64,000 nucleotides of DNA from JBBRZM01 sp963813635 (GTDB taxonomy: Bacteria; Actinomycetota; Acidimicrobiia; IMCC26256; JBBRZM01). Under the pieces are notes generated by a model. It searched no databases. It was not told where the DNA came from and worked only from the letters and a program-made list of their open reading frames with translations. How positions within the stretch are numbered: the first letter of the stretch is position 1; every line of letters starts with the position of its first letter. Below are positions 48,608-61,055 of this stretch, piece by piece. Where the stretch lies: assembly GCA_963813635.1 (NCBI GenBank), contig CAWEZO010000007.1, forward strand, positions 496,001 to 560,000, read 5' to 3'. The position numbers and the translations under genes were made by a program.

Positions 48608-49561
48608 TCAGTCGCGGAGCGTGTGGCCCGTGAGATGCAGGAAGACCGTTTCGAGATTGGGCCCGTCGATCTCAACGGTGGAAATCTCGACGTCGAGCTC
48701 TTCGGCGAGTCCGAAAATCCTCGGCAGCAGGTTTCGCGCGTGTGCGACGACGAGCTCGAGGCCGGTGTCGACCTCCTTGACCGCGTGCACGGCGTCAAGT
48801 GCACGGCACGCCGCCGCGAACTCGGTGATTGCGCCGGCGGTACCGAGCCGGATGCGGTCTCGCTCGCTGACCAACGCAATCAGCTCCCGCGGAGTCCCTT
48901 CGGCGATGATGTGTCCCTGATCGATGATCCCGACCCGATCACACAGCCGCTGTGCTTCCTCCATGTAGTGCGTCGTGTACAGCACGGCAGTGCCCTCGGC
49001 CGCGAGGGCGATCACGCTCTCGAAGATCAGGTTGCGGCTCTGCGGATCGACACCCACCGTCGGCTCGTCGAGGATCAAGACCCGCGGGCGGTGCAGCAGA
49101 CCCGCGGCGATGTTGCAGCGGCGTTTCATGCCGCCCGAATAGGTGCTGACGTGGTCGTCACCGCGATCCGTCAAGCCGACCGCGCCGAGCGCGTACTCGA
49201 CGCGGTCGCGCAGTGTGGATCCATGCAACCCGTACAAGCCGCCGAAGAAGCGGAGATTCTCACGCGCGCTGAGCGGCGCGTAGAGCGCGACGTCTTGCGG
49301 TACGAATCCGATGCCGCGCTTCGCCGGTGATCCCGCGCCGTCGAGCGGTGCGCCGTCGATCATGATCGTGCCGCTGTCGCGGTCGAGTACGCCGCAGAGC
49401 ATCGCGATCGTGGTGGTCTTGCCCGCGCCGTTTGGTCCGAGCAGTCCGTACGTCTCGCCGGCGGCGATCGCGAACCCCACGCCGTCGACCGCGGTGTGGT
49501 CGCCGTACCGTTTCACCAGACCGGTGCAGACGAGCGCCCGATCACTCCCGGCCAGGGTCAT
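48608..49561 (-). CDS. ABC transporter ATP-binding protein of an exporter
   Basis: A 317-aa ATPase with Walker A GPNGAGKTTT, Q-loop FVPQDVALY, signature STYSGGMKRR, Walker B LILDEPTVGVDP and the H-loop TTHYMEEAQ, followed by the C-terminal extension usual in drug and antibiotic exporters. I chose ATG 49561, before TLAGSDRALVCTGLVKRYG; the longer frame upstream is not conserved. It lies 37 bp after the DUF885 gene, so one transcript from the hydrolase/peptidase genes into the exporter is possible. Confidence 0.9.
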   Translation of the reverse strand: MTLAGSDRALVCTGLVKRYGDHTAVDGVGFAIAAGETYGLLGPNGAGKTTTIAMLCGVLDRDSGTIMIDGAPLDGAGSPAKRGIGFVPQDVALYAPLSARENLRFFGGLYGLHGSTLRDRVEYALGAVGLTDRGDDHVSTYSGGMKRRCNIAAGLLHRPRVLILDEPTVGVDPQSRNLIFESVIALAAEGTAVLYTTHYMEEAQRLCDRVGIIDQGHIIAEGTPRELIALVSERDRIRLGTAGAITEFAAACRALDAVHAVKEVDTGLELVVAHARNLLPRIFGLAEELDVEISTVEIDGPNLETVFLHLTGHTLRD

Positions 49562-49598
49562 CGGCGGGTGGCGCCGACCTCTACAACGCTTCGGTCCG

Positions 49599-51284
49599 TC
49601 ACGGCTCGATCCGCGCGAGCTCGCGTTCGAGCTGCCCGAGTCCCATGGGCCCGAGATCGAGCGCGCGGGCGTGAAAGGCCTTGAGGTCGAAGCTCGAGCC
49701 GGCGCGGCGTCGCGCATCTTCACGCGCGCGCAGGAAGACCCGCTCGCCGACCTTGTAGCTGATCGCTTGGCCCGGCCACCCGAGATAGCGGTCGACCTCG
49801 CTGATGGCGAACTCGTCGCCGAACTTGGAGCGGTCGATCATGAACCGCACCGCGAGGTCGGGGGTCCAGCGCTCGCCGGGTGCGAAACGTTCGTCGTCGG
49901 GGATGGCGAGCTCGAGGTGCAAGCCGATGTCGACGACGACACGCGCCGCGCGCATCGCCTGGGCCCGCAGCATGCCGAGCTCGAACGCCGGGTCGTCGAG
50001 GTAGCCGAGCTCGCCCATGAGCCGTTCGGCGTACAGCGCCCATCCCTCCGCGTGGCCCGACGAGCCGGCGAGCGTGCGCTGGTAGCGGCTGAGCTGGCCG
50101 GCCAGGTAGACGACCTGCGCGATTTGGAGGTGATGACCGGGTACGCCCTCGTGGTAGCAGGTCGAGACCTCGCCCCACAGCGGAAAGCTCGTGTGGGCGA
50201 GCGTGGGATACCAGGTGCGGCCGGGACGGCTGAAGTCTTCCGCGGGCCCCGTGTAGTACATCGCGGCGGCGCCGCCCGGCGGTGAGATCATCGCCTCGAC
50301 GGTCTTCACCGGTTCGGGGATGTCGAAGTGCACGCCGTCGAGCTCGGTGACCGTGCGATCGAGGAGCGCTTGCAGCCACCCGCGGAACTCGTCGACACCT
50401 TCGATCGTCCGCGTCGGATCGTGCTCCAAGTGCTCGACGACTTCGTCGAGCGACGCGCCGGGCAGGATCCGCTCCGCGACCTGTGCCATCGCCTGCTCGA
50501 GTCGGTGCAGCTCGTGCCAGCCCCAGGCGTAGGTGTCGTCGAGGTCGAGATCGATGCCGTTGAACGCGCGCGCCCAGAGCGCATAGCGCTCACGACCGAC
50601 GGCGTCGCGCTCTGCAGCGTGTGGCAGGTACTCCTGTACGAGGAACCGGCCGAGGGCCGCGTACGCCTCGGTGGCGCGTTGCGCATGCCCCTCGAGCCGA
50701 GTGCTCAGCGCGGGGGAGCCGACACCGGCGCGCTCGACGTCTGCCACGAGCGTCAAGAAGAACGGGCTGGTGCCGGCTTCGAGACCGCCCCACACGTCGG
50801 CCTGCTGAGCGCAAACAGCGGCTTGTCGCGCTGCCGCGACGACGCCGTCGCGGACGCCCTCCGTCAGGGCGTCCTGAAATCCGGAGAGCGCCTGCGGCAC
50901 GAGCGCCAACCGGGAGGCGATGACCTCCCAGTCGGTTTCGGTCTCGCGCGGCATCAGGTCGAAGCACATCCGCACGTCGGACACGGGGCTGTCGATGATG
51001 CGAAGATCGCGTAGCCGCTCGCCGGCGTCGTGCTGCTCGAGGCGCGTCTGGAGGTCTTCGCGCAGCACCTCGGCCGCGATGCGATCGCGATCACTCTCGG
51101 CCGGTGTCGCCGAGAGCTTCCGTAGCGCGGCACGATCGTGATCGGCCCGTTCGGCGATGCCGTCGAGCGAGTAGTCGGTGATCTCGTAGTCGTGGCCGGT
51201 GATGCCCGCTGCCGTTGCCGTCACCGGGTGGAGCGCGGCGAAGCGCTCGACGTACTCCGCTGCAAGGTCGTAGACGGCCGACAT
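49599..51284 (-). CDS. DUF885 metallopeptidase-like protein
   Basis: A 561-aa, mostly helical protein of the DUF885 family, whose HExxH-like motif is extended: CYHEGVPGHHLQIAQ, with a downstream Glu in SGHAEGWALYAERLMGELG. The arrangement resembles gluzincin carboxypeptidases, so a zinc peptidase is likely. No signal peptide is seen, suggesting a cytoplasmic enzyme. It is intact. It stands between the CocE-like gene and the exporter genes on the same strand, with 42 and 37 bp gaps. Confidence 0.85.
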   Translation of the reverse strand: MSAVYDLAAEYVERFAALHPVTATAAGITGHDYEITDYSLDGIAERADHDRAALRKLSATPAESDRDRIAAEVLREDLQTRLEQHDAGERLRDLRIIDSPVSDVRMCFDLMPRETETDWEVIASRLALVPQALSGFQDALTEGVRDGVVAAARQAAVCAQQADVWGGLEAGTSPFFLTLVADVERAGVGSPALSTRLEGHAQRATEAYAALGRFLVQEYLPHAAERDAVGRERYALWARAFNGIDLDLDDTYAWGWHELHRLEQAMAQVAERILPGASLDEVVEHLEHDPTRTIEGVDEFRGWLQALLDRTVTELDGVHFDIPEPVKTVEAMISPPGGAAAMYYTGPAEDFSRPGRTWYPTLAHTSFPLWGEVSTCYHEGVPGHHLQIAQVVYLAGQLSRYQRTLAGSSGHAEGWALYAERLMGELGYLDDPAFELGMLRAQAMRAARVVVDIGLHLELAIPDDERFAPGERWTPDLAVRFMIDRSKFGDEFAISEVDRYLGWPGQAISYKVGERVFLRAREDARRRAGSSFDLKAFHARALDLGPMGLGQLERELARIEP

Positions 51285-51326
51285 GTTGCTCCCTAGTGCA
51301 GCGGCGCTCGCGAGGACGTGCTCACG

Positions 51327-53558
51327 TCAGCCTGCCCTCGGCGCGACGTAGACGCGGCACGGCTCGGCCCGCAACGACGGGCACGCCGGGAGCGGCGTCG
51401 GCACGGTGATGCCCGGGATCACCGGGAGCACGACCTTGGACGGATGCACCGACGTGAACGCGATCGAGTTGGTGGGATGCTGCTTCGCGTCGATCGTGTC
51501 GAACGTCCACTGCGGCCGGTCGCCGCCCGGGGCTTCCACACTGATGCGGATCCGGGAGCCGGCACGGAACGCGTGGCCGAACGGGTAGAGGGGGACGCGG
51601 ACCAGCGAGAACGTACCGGCCGGCAGCGGCGCGGCGTCGGCCTTGGTGTGCGTCTCGACGGGCAGCAAAGCCGACGAGGCTTTGCTGTCGAGCTTGCGAC
51701 GGCTCGCGCGGAGCCATCCGTCCTGCACGTACATCTCCTGACCGTCGGGCCGCACCTCGGTGAGCGACACCTGGAGATCAGTGTCGGCCTTGCTCGACTG
51801 CAGCCACAGATCAACGCTGCCGCTTCCGACCATCACCGTGTCGGCCGTCAACGGTGCCGAGATGTACGACACGGCCTTGCCGTTGACGAGCGGCTCCCAG
51901 TTGTACGGGGGCAGCGCCTTCCACACGTCGTCTTCGTTCTCCGCGTCGAAGTTCTTCCGCGGCCGTGCGGTTGCATCCGAGACGTAGGAATCGGATCCGG
52001 TGGTGGCGGTCGGCTTGTCAGCTGTCAGCGTGCCGCCGGACCCGAAGTACCACGTGGTCGCCTTGGTCTCCTTCGGTGGCCATTGATCGAAGGAGTGCTC
52101 GAACCCGGCAACGGGCGCGCCGGGCGCGGCACCGGGACCGGCGCCGTTGTCGAAGAGCACGCGCACTTTCGGATCGGCGTCGAACGTCGCCTTTGCCTGC
52201 GCGTAAGTGGTGCCGGGTGGGAAGCGGTCGGGCGGCAGGGTCACGCCGTCAACGCCCATGATCGTGTTGTAGAGAATCGGTGCGCCGGCGCGGATCGCCG
52301 CGGGAACCGACGGAACCTTGTGCGCGACGTAGAGATCGAGGAACTCGAGCCATCGCATGATGATCGCCGGGTCGAGCGGATCGGAGTGCACGCCGTTCTG
52401 CACCGTGAAGTGCGCCTGGTCGGTGCCGGTGAAGTTCTGGAGCATGTCGGGGAAATGGGGGCCGGTCTGCTCGTCTTCGAACGAGCCGGCGAGGAACGTG
52501 GGCACCTTGATCTTGTCGACGAAATTGGTCGGTGACAGCGCGGCGGTCTCGGCGGTCACGTACTGGTTGTCCTTGAGCGCACCGAGCAGGTCGCGGGCCT
52601 GACCGCGGAACGCCTGGTTGGCCTTACACGTCTTATCACCACTGTTGATCCGCTTGCCCGCCCATTCCTGTCCCGACGCGGGCGCCGCCTCGGCGTCGTG
52701 CTGACGGCCCTTGGCCCAACTGAGAGCGAACCCGTCGTTGAAGATCCCTCCCGGATACGCGGTCGCGCCGATGTCGTCGTAGACCGACAGTGGCGCGATC
52801 GCAGCGAGGTGCGGCGGTTGCATCTTGGCGACGAACAGCTGGCTGATGCCCGGGTACGAGATGCCGACCATTCCCGGCTTTTGGTTCAGCACCCACGGCT
52901 GCGCCGCAACCGTCTCGACCACGTCGTAGCCGTCGGCCTGCTGGGGTGCGTCGAACAGGTCGAACGCGCCGCCCGAGCAACCGGTGCCCCGCACATTGAC
53001 GCCGACCGTTGCGTAGCCGAGGAGGCCCGCGATCTGCTCGCTCGGTTGCGGGTTGTCGGGGTCGGCGACGGCGTAGCCCGAGTATTCGATGACGGTCGGG
53101 TACGGCCCCTTGTCGGGATCTCCGGGCAGCCGGACCATCGCCGCGAGCGTGGTGCCGTCACGGGTGTGGAGGTAGTTGAGCCCGGGCACGAGCTGTTGTG
53201 AGGAGTAGGTCTTCGTTGCGGGCGGCTTGCTCGGGTCGAGCACGGTGACTGCATCCGATCCCGCGGTGTCGCTGCCGGTCTTCTGCTGCACGACATAACC
53301 GGAGCCCGGCGCGACGTTGCGGAAGAGCAGCGCGCCGGTCTTGTCGGTCGTGCCGGTGCCGGTGGTCTTGTTGTCGTGGTCGACGAGCGTGAGGGCAGTG
53401 CTCGGCTTCGCGCGCGTCACGGAGACCTGCTCGACGCCTCCGCGCGCAACGAATGTCGCCTTCTTGTCCGCCCTGCTCGACCCGCTCGAGCAGGCACCGA
53501 GACCTGCGGCGATCACGAGGGTGATCGCAAGCGCAGAACGGCGCGTGGGGAGCTGCAT
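51327..53558 (-). CDS. secreted CocE/NonD-family (S15) hydrolase lipoprotein
   Basis: A 743-aa alpha/beta hydrolase of the X-Pro dipeptidyl-peptidase/cocaine-esterase family. A lipobox LVIAAGLGACSSGS follows the basic N-terminus, so it is lipid-anchored outside the membrane. The nucleophile elbow is VGISYPG, a histidine candidate is in VQNGVHSDP, and a C-terminal jelly-roll domain (GSVDLWLQSSKADTDLQVSL) is typical. An N-terminal beta-rich domain precedes the catalytic core. I chose ATG 53558 with GAAAGGAACC upstream. Substrate: peptides or esters. Confidence 0.86.
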   Translation of the reverse strand: MQLPTRRSALAITLVIAAGLGACSSGSSRADKKATFVARGGVEQVSVTRAKPSTALTLVDHDNKTTGTGTTDKTGALLFRNVAPGSGYVVQQKTGSDTAGSDAVTVLDPSKPPATKTYSSQQLVPGLNYLHTRDGTTLAAMVRLPGDPDKGPYPTVIEYSGYAVADPDNPQPSEQIAGLLGYATVGVNVRGTGCSGGAFDLFDAPQQADGYDVVETVAAQPWVLNQKPGMVGISYPGISQLFVAKMQPPHLAAIAPLSVYDDIGATAYPGGIFNDGFALSWAKGRQHDAEAAPASGQEWAGKRINSGDKTCKANQAFRGQARDLLGALKDNQYVTAETAALSPTNFVDKIKVPTFLAGSFEDEQTGPHFPDMLQNFTGTDQAHFTVQNGVHSDPLDPAIIMRWLEFLDLYVAHKVPSVPAAIRAGAPILYNTIMGVDGVTLPPDRFPPGTTYAQAKATFDADPKVRVLFDNGAGPGAAPGAPVAGFEHSFDQWPPKETKATTWYFGSGGTLTADKPTATTGSDSYVSDATARPRKNFDAENEDDVWKALPPYNWEPLVNGKAVSYISAPLTADTVMVGSGSVDLWLQSSKADTDLQVSLTEVRPDGQEMYVQDGWLRASRRKLDSKASSALLPVETHTKADAAPLPAGTFSLVRVPLYPFGHAFRAGSRIRISVEAPGGDRPQWTFDTIDAKQHPTNSIAFTSVHPSKVVLPVIPGITVPTPLPACPSLRAEPCRVYVAPRAG

Positions 53559-53705
53559 GTGGTTCCTTTCGAGGACAGGCCCTGCCGGTGGAACGGACAT
53601 TCTAGCACTTTCCGGCCAGGTTTTCCACGTGGGACCCAGTGGGCTGGAGCACGCGTTGGCGCGCTACCTTCGGCCGGGCCCGTTCACGAGGGGAAGGCGA
53701 CGGCG

Positions 53706-55115
<1,410 letters not shown>

Positions 55116-55193
55116 GCCGCCCACGCTCGGCACGTGCTCGCCGCCGCGAGCTGTGCGATCCTTGATACCCCGCGCGACTTCGAAAGGAGCGCA

Positions 55194-55682
55194 ATGTCGA
55201 TCTACGACGTGAAGGTGAGCTCGCTCGACGGGAAGCCGACCGACCTGTCGTCCTTCCAAGGCAAGGCACTGTTGATCGTCAACGTCGCGTCGCAGTGCGG
55301 CCTGACGCCGCAGTACGCAGGGCTGCAACAGCTGCACGAAAAGTACGGCACCCGCAGCTTCGAAGTGCTCGGATTTCCCTGCAACCAATTCGGAGCGCAG
55401 GAGCCGGGCACGCCCGAGGAGATCGCGACCTTCTGCGAGACCAACTACGGGGTCGAGTTCCCGCTGTTCGAGAAGATCGAGGTCAACGGCGACGGCCGGC
55501 ACCCGCTGTACCGGCAGCTGACCGAAGTCGCGGACGCGGAGGGCGCGTCCGGCGACATCCGCTGGAACTTCGAGAAGTTCCTGGTATCGGCTGACGGCGA
55601 GATCGTGGCGCGGTTCGGTCCGATGATCGAGCCGGACAACGCGAAGCTCGTCAGCTCCATCGAAGCGCAGCTCCCGGCATAG
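55194..55682 (+). CDS. glutathione-peroxidase-family protein (thiol peroxidase)
   Basis: A 162-aa peroxidase reducing hydroperoxides. The active-site cysteine is Cys35 in NVASQCGLTPQY, with Gln in FPCNQFGAQEPG and Trp/Asn in RWNFEKFLV, the normal tetrad. It has cysteine, not selenocysteine, so it probably uses thioredoxin or mycothiol-linked reductants. It starts at ATG 55194 with AAAGGAG upstream. A 53-bp palindromic repeat stands 53 bp after its stop. Confidence 0.92.
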   Translation: MSIYDVKVSSLDGKPTDLSSFQGKALLIVNVASQCGLTPQYAGLQQLHEKYGTRSFEVLGFPCNQFGAQEPGTPEEIATFCETNYGVEFPLFEKIEVNGDGRHPLYRQLTEVADAEGASGDIRWNFEKFLVSADGEIVARFGPMIEPDNAKLVSSIEAQLPA

Positions 55683-55734
55683 GCCCGGCGACGCCCCCAT
55701 CCACCGTTGCGGCCGCCCGGTCGAGTCCACCACT

Positions 55735-55787
55735 CGAACTGGTCCGCGTTCGCTCAAGGAAAACTTGAGCATTCGCGGGCCAGTTCG
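55735..55787 (+). repeat. 53-bp palindromic repeat, copy 2
   Basis: CGAACTGG ... CCAGTTCG with inner GCTCAAG/CTTGAGC arms around a five-base loop, between gpx and the first lipase gene. It is in the forward orientation, 53 bp after the gpx stop. Confidence 0.88.
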
Positions 55788-55862
55788 GAGGTGTCTTCGG
55801 GAATCTCGAGCCGCCCGATGTGCAAGCATTGAGTCGTTTCGTCTCCGGAGGCCGGGTGAGTG

Positions 55863-57098
55863 ATGGCAGGGTCACCGAGGCGCATACTCCCGTTCGTCGC
55901 GGCCGGGTTGATGTTGCTCGCGGCGTGCGGCGGCGGAGGATCGTCGTCCAAGGCGAAATCCACGTCTACGTCGCACACCAGAGCGGCCACGACAACAACG
56001 ACGGAGGCAGCTCCGGCGGGCGACGCGTTCTACAGGCCTCCGTCACCACTGCCGAAGGGCAAGCCCGGAGACGTGATCTGGGCGCAGGCGATCGACGCGC
56101 CACCCGACGCGAAGGCGTGGCGCGTCCTCTACCACTCGCGCGCGGTCGACGGAAGCGACGTCGCGGTGTCAGGCGTGGTCGTCGCCCCGGCAGCGGCGGC
56201 GACATCCGACCGGCCGGTCTTGAGCTACGCGCACGAGACGACCGGCATAGCCGAGGCGTGTGCGCCGTCGAAGCCGGCCAATGCCGCAACCGAGCTTCCC
56301 GACGTGAAGAAGATGATCGCAGCGGGATACGTGGAGGCGGCGACCGACTACCAGGGGCTCGGCACGCCGGGCGTCCACCCGTATCTCGTGGGCGTGAGCG
56401 AGGGCCGCAGCGTCCTCGACATCGCGCGGGCTGCACGCCAGCTGAGCGACACCGGCGCGGGGAAGAAGGTCGCGGTGTACGGGTACTCGCAAGGCGGTCA
56501 CGCGGCGCTGTTTGCCGGCCAGATCGCACCGAAATACGCGCCCGACCTCGACGTCGTATCGGTCGGCGCGACCGCGCCGGTCGCCGACCTCGAATTGCTC
56601 GCCCAGTCCCTGCCGACCGCCCCGCAAGGTCTCGGATTTGGCGTGCTCGCGACCTACGGGTTCGCGGCCGCGTACCCGAACCTCAAACCGGCCGACATCT
56701 TCACACCCGAGGTGCTTGCCGACCGCGCGGTCGTCGACACCGAGTGCAACGAGCGGGTCCTGGTGCCGCTTGCCACCAAAGGGTACGCCGCGGTGTTCAC
56801 CAAGGATCCCGACCAGGTTCCCGAATGGCAGAGTCGCCTCGTCGAGAACTCTCCCGGCGAGACCAAGCCTGCGGCGCCCGTGTACATCTACCGGGGCGAC
56901 AAGGACGAGCTCGCGACGGTGGCCGCGATGGACAGTTACGTGAAGGACGTCTGCAAGCTCGGGGCAAAGGTGGAGGTTGTCACGGTTCCCGCGCGAGATC
57001 ACGGCAGCATCTTCGACGACGACGGCGTCCACCAACTCGCGTTCATCGCCGACCGCCTGGCAGGGAAGCCCCTGACCACGAGCAGCTGCCCGACCTGA
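55863..57098 (+). CDS. secreted lipase-family protein (lipoprotein)
   Basis: Alpha/beta hydrolase of the secretory lipase (LIP) family, about 411 aa. The signal FVAAGLMLLAACGGGGSSS is a lipobox signal followed by a Thr/Ser-rich linker. Nucleophile elbow VYGYSQGGHAALFAG with the serine; acid candidate YRGDKDELATV; histidine VPARDHGS. Start ATG 55863 (GTG 55860 one codon earlier). It is a paralogue of the gene at 59854; both share DAFY near the start, GIVVAP/GVVVAP, ATDYQGLGTPG and ALFAGQIAPKYAPDL. Two palindromic repeats follow it. Confidence 0.88.
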   Translation: MAGSPRRILPFVAAGLMLLAACGGGGSSSKAKSTSTSHTRAATTTTTEAAPAGDAFYRPPSPLPKGKPGDVIWAQAIDAPPDAKAWRVLYHSRAVDGSDVAVSGVVVAPAAAATSDRPVLSYAHETTGIAEACAPSKPANAATELPDVKKMIAAGYVEAATDYQGLGTPGVHPYLVGVSEGRSVLDIARAARQLSDTGAGKKVAVYGYSQGGHAALFAGQIAPKYAPDLDVVSVGATAPVADLELLAQSLPTAPQGLGFGVLATYGFAAAYPNLKPADIFTPEVLADRAVVDTECNERVLVPLATKGYAAVFTKDPDQVPEWQSRLVENSPGETKPAAPVYIYRGDKDELATVAAMDSYVKDVCKLGAKVEVVTVPARDHGSIFDDDGVHQLAFIADRLAGKPLTTSSCPT

Positions 57099-57109
57099 CC
57101 AGCACGTCT

Positions 57110-57162
57110 CGAACTGGCCCGCGTTCCCTCAAGGAATCCTTGAGCATTCGCGGGCCGGTTCG
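57110..57162 (+). repeat. 53-bp palindromic repeat, copy 3
   Basis: Starts 12 bp after the lipase stop. The outer 14-bp arms are CGAACTGGCCCGCG and CGCGGGCCGGTTCG, with one mismatch that wobbles in RNA. The inner arms are CTCAAG/CTTGAG. Confidence 0.88.
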
Positions 57163-57181
57163 ATCGGCCGGGCCATCTGCT

Positions 57182-57234
57182 CGAACTGGTCCGCATTCGC
57201 TCAAGGAAGACTTGAGCATTCGCGGGCCAGTTCG
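57182..57234 (+). repeat. 53-bp palindromic repeat, copy 4
   Basis: Same orientation as copy 3, separated from it by 19 bp, making the only tandem pair. It ends 117 bp before the lon start. Its inner stem closes with a G-C pair (GCTCAAG/CTTGAGC). Confidence 0.88.
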
Positions 57235-57351
57235 GGGGAGGCGGGCCTGACCGTTCGGGGATTTCGGATGGTCGCAGGGCGGGAATGTCCGAGCGGGGCT
57301 GTGGGTTCTCCAGTCGTGTAATCGTGTAATCGCGACGAGAACCGAGGCCCG

Positions 57352-59700
<2,349 letters not shown>

Positions 59701-59710
59701 CAACCCCGCT

Positions 59711-59763
59711 CGAACTGGTACGCGTTCACTCAAGGAATACTTGAGTATTCGTGGGCCAGTTCG
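59711..59763 (+). repeat. 53-bp palindromic repeat, copy 5
   Basis: Starts 11 bp after the lon stop. Its inner stem closes with an A-T pair (ACTCAAG/CTTGAGT) where copies 2 and 4 have G-C, a covarying change that favours a folded structure. Confidence 0.88.
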
Positions 59764-59853
59764 GAGTATTGGGGGTGTCGGCGGAGCTGGTGATGACGGC
59801 GGCGTGAGCGGCCCGACCAGTGCAGAGACGGTCATATCGGCTAGAACTGTGCC

Positions 59854-61050
59854 ATGAAACGAGCGCTCACACTCACGTCGGCCATCGTCCTGATGCTCTC
59901 GATCTCCGGTGTCGCGGCGAGCGCGGCCGCCGCGCAGTCGTCGAGCGGCACGCCGAAGACCGGCCCGTCCGGCGATGCGTTCTACAACGGCAAGGTTCCG
60001 AAGCACGCCAAGCCGGGCGACATCGTGTGGGCCACCAAGATGAAGGCGCCGAAGGGCACGACCGCCTGGAAGGTGCTCTACGTGTCGAAGGGGCTCGACG
60101 GGAAGCCAATCACCGTGTCGGGCATCGTCGTCGCACCGACGGGCAAGGCACCGAAAGGTGGCCGGCCGGTGATCACATGGGCGCACGGCACGACGGGTGT
60201 CGCCGACAAGTGCACGCAATCGAAGGCCTCGAACGCGGCGAAGGCGCTGCCGTTCGTCAACGAGCTCACCGCCGCGGGCGACGTCGTGGTCGCCACCGAC
60301 TACCAGGGGCTCGGCACACCCGGCCGTCACCCGTATCTGGTCGGCGAGGTGGAAGGTCGCGGCGTGCTCGACATGGTGCGCGTGGCCAACAAGATCAAAG
60401 CCGCGGGCGCGAGCAAACGCACCGTGATCTACGGCCACTCGCAGGGCGGCCACGCGGCGCTGTTTGCCGGCCAGATCGCCCCCAAGTACGCGCCCGACCT
60501 CCAAATCCTCGGCGACGCCGCGGGCGCGCCGGTCGGCGACTTGAAGCTGCTGCTCGGTGCGGCTTCCAACATCCCGGCCTACCTCGGGCTCGTCGTGCTC
60601 GGCGGCGAGGGTTTCGCGGCCGCGTATCCGGAGGCCAAGGCGTCGCTTCCCCAAATCCTCACCCCGCAGGCGCTCAAGGACTCGAAGGTCGTCGACAAGG
60701 AGTGTGAGGACGGCGTGGGCAAGGTGTTCAACAAGGCGGCCGCGCAAGTCATTGCGAAGAACCCCGCCGACACGCCGCCGTGGCCCGCGCTGATGACGAA
60801 GAACACGCCCGGGTACACGAAGACCAAGGCACCGATCTTCGTGTTCCAAGGCTTGGCCGACACGCTCGTGCCGCCGTTCACGACCGACGCATGGAACAAG
60901 CGCGCGTGCGCCCTCGGCGACACGATCTCTTACAAGCAGTATCCGGGGCAGGAGCACGGTCCCGTGTTGTTCGCCGCCAAAGCCGACATCTTGAGCTGGA
61001 TCGCCGATCGCATCGCCGGCAAGCCGGCGCCGAACACCTGCCCGGCCTGA
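59854..61050 (+). CDS. secreted lipase-family protein, paralogue of the 55863 gene
   Basis: A 398-aa alpha/beta hydrolase with a Sec signal peptide (LTLTSAIVLMLSISGVAASA, cleaved near AAAAQ) and no lipobox, so probably released or wall-bound. Nucleophile VIYGHSQGGHAALFAG, acid FQGLADTLVPP, histidine YPGQEHGPV. Four cysteines in the C-terminal half may form disulfides (KECEDGV, KRACALG, NTCPA). The preceding lon and the two lipases are separated only by the palindromic repeats. It converges with the oppF-like gene 5 bp away. Confidence 0.88.
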   Translation: MKRALTLTSAIVLMLSISGVAASAAAAQSSSGTPKTGPSGDAFYNGKVPKHAKPGDIVWATKMKAPKGTTAWKVLYVSKGLDGKPITVSGIVVAPTGKAPKGGRPVITWAHGTTGVADKCTQSKASNAAKALPFVNELTAAGDVVVATDYQGLGTPGRHPYLVGEVEGRGVLDMVRVANKIKAAGASKRTVIYGHSQGGHAALFAGQIAPKYAPDLQILGDAAGAPVGDLKLLLGAASNIPAYLGLVVLGGEGFAAAYPEAKASLPQILTPQALKDSKVVDKECEDGVGKVFNKAAAQVIAKNPADTPPWPALMTKNTPGYTKTKAPIFVFQGLADTLVPPFTTDAWNKRACALGDTISYKQYPGQEHGPVLFAAKADILSWIADRIAGKPAPNTCPA

Positions 61051-61055
61051 ACGGC

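Noticed and set aside
57110..57234. The two adjacent repeats as a CRISPR array
   Set aside because: Only two units with a 19-bp spacer, each a long imperfect palindrome, with isolated copies elsewhere and no cas genes.
57314..57329. Tandem TCGTGTAA TCGTGTAA before lon
   Set aside because: Only two 8-bp units; most likely chance, and no known operator matches.
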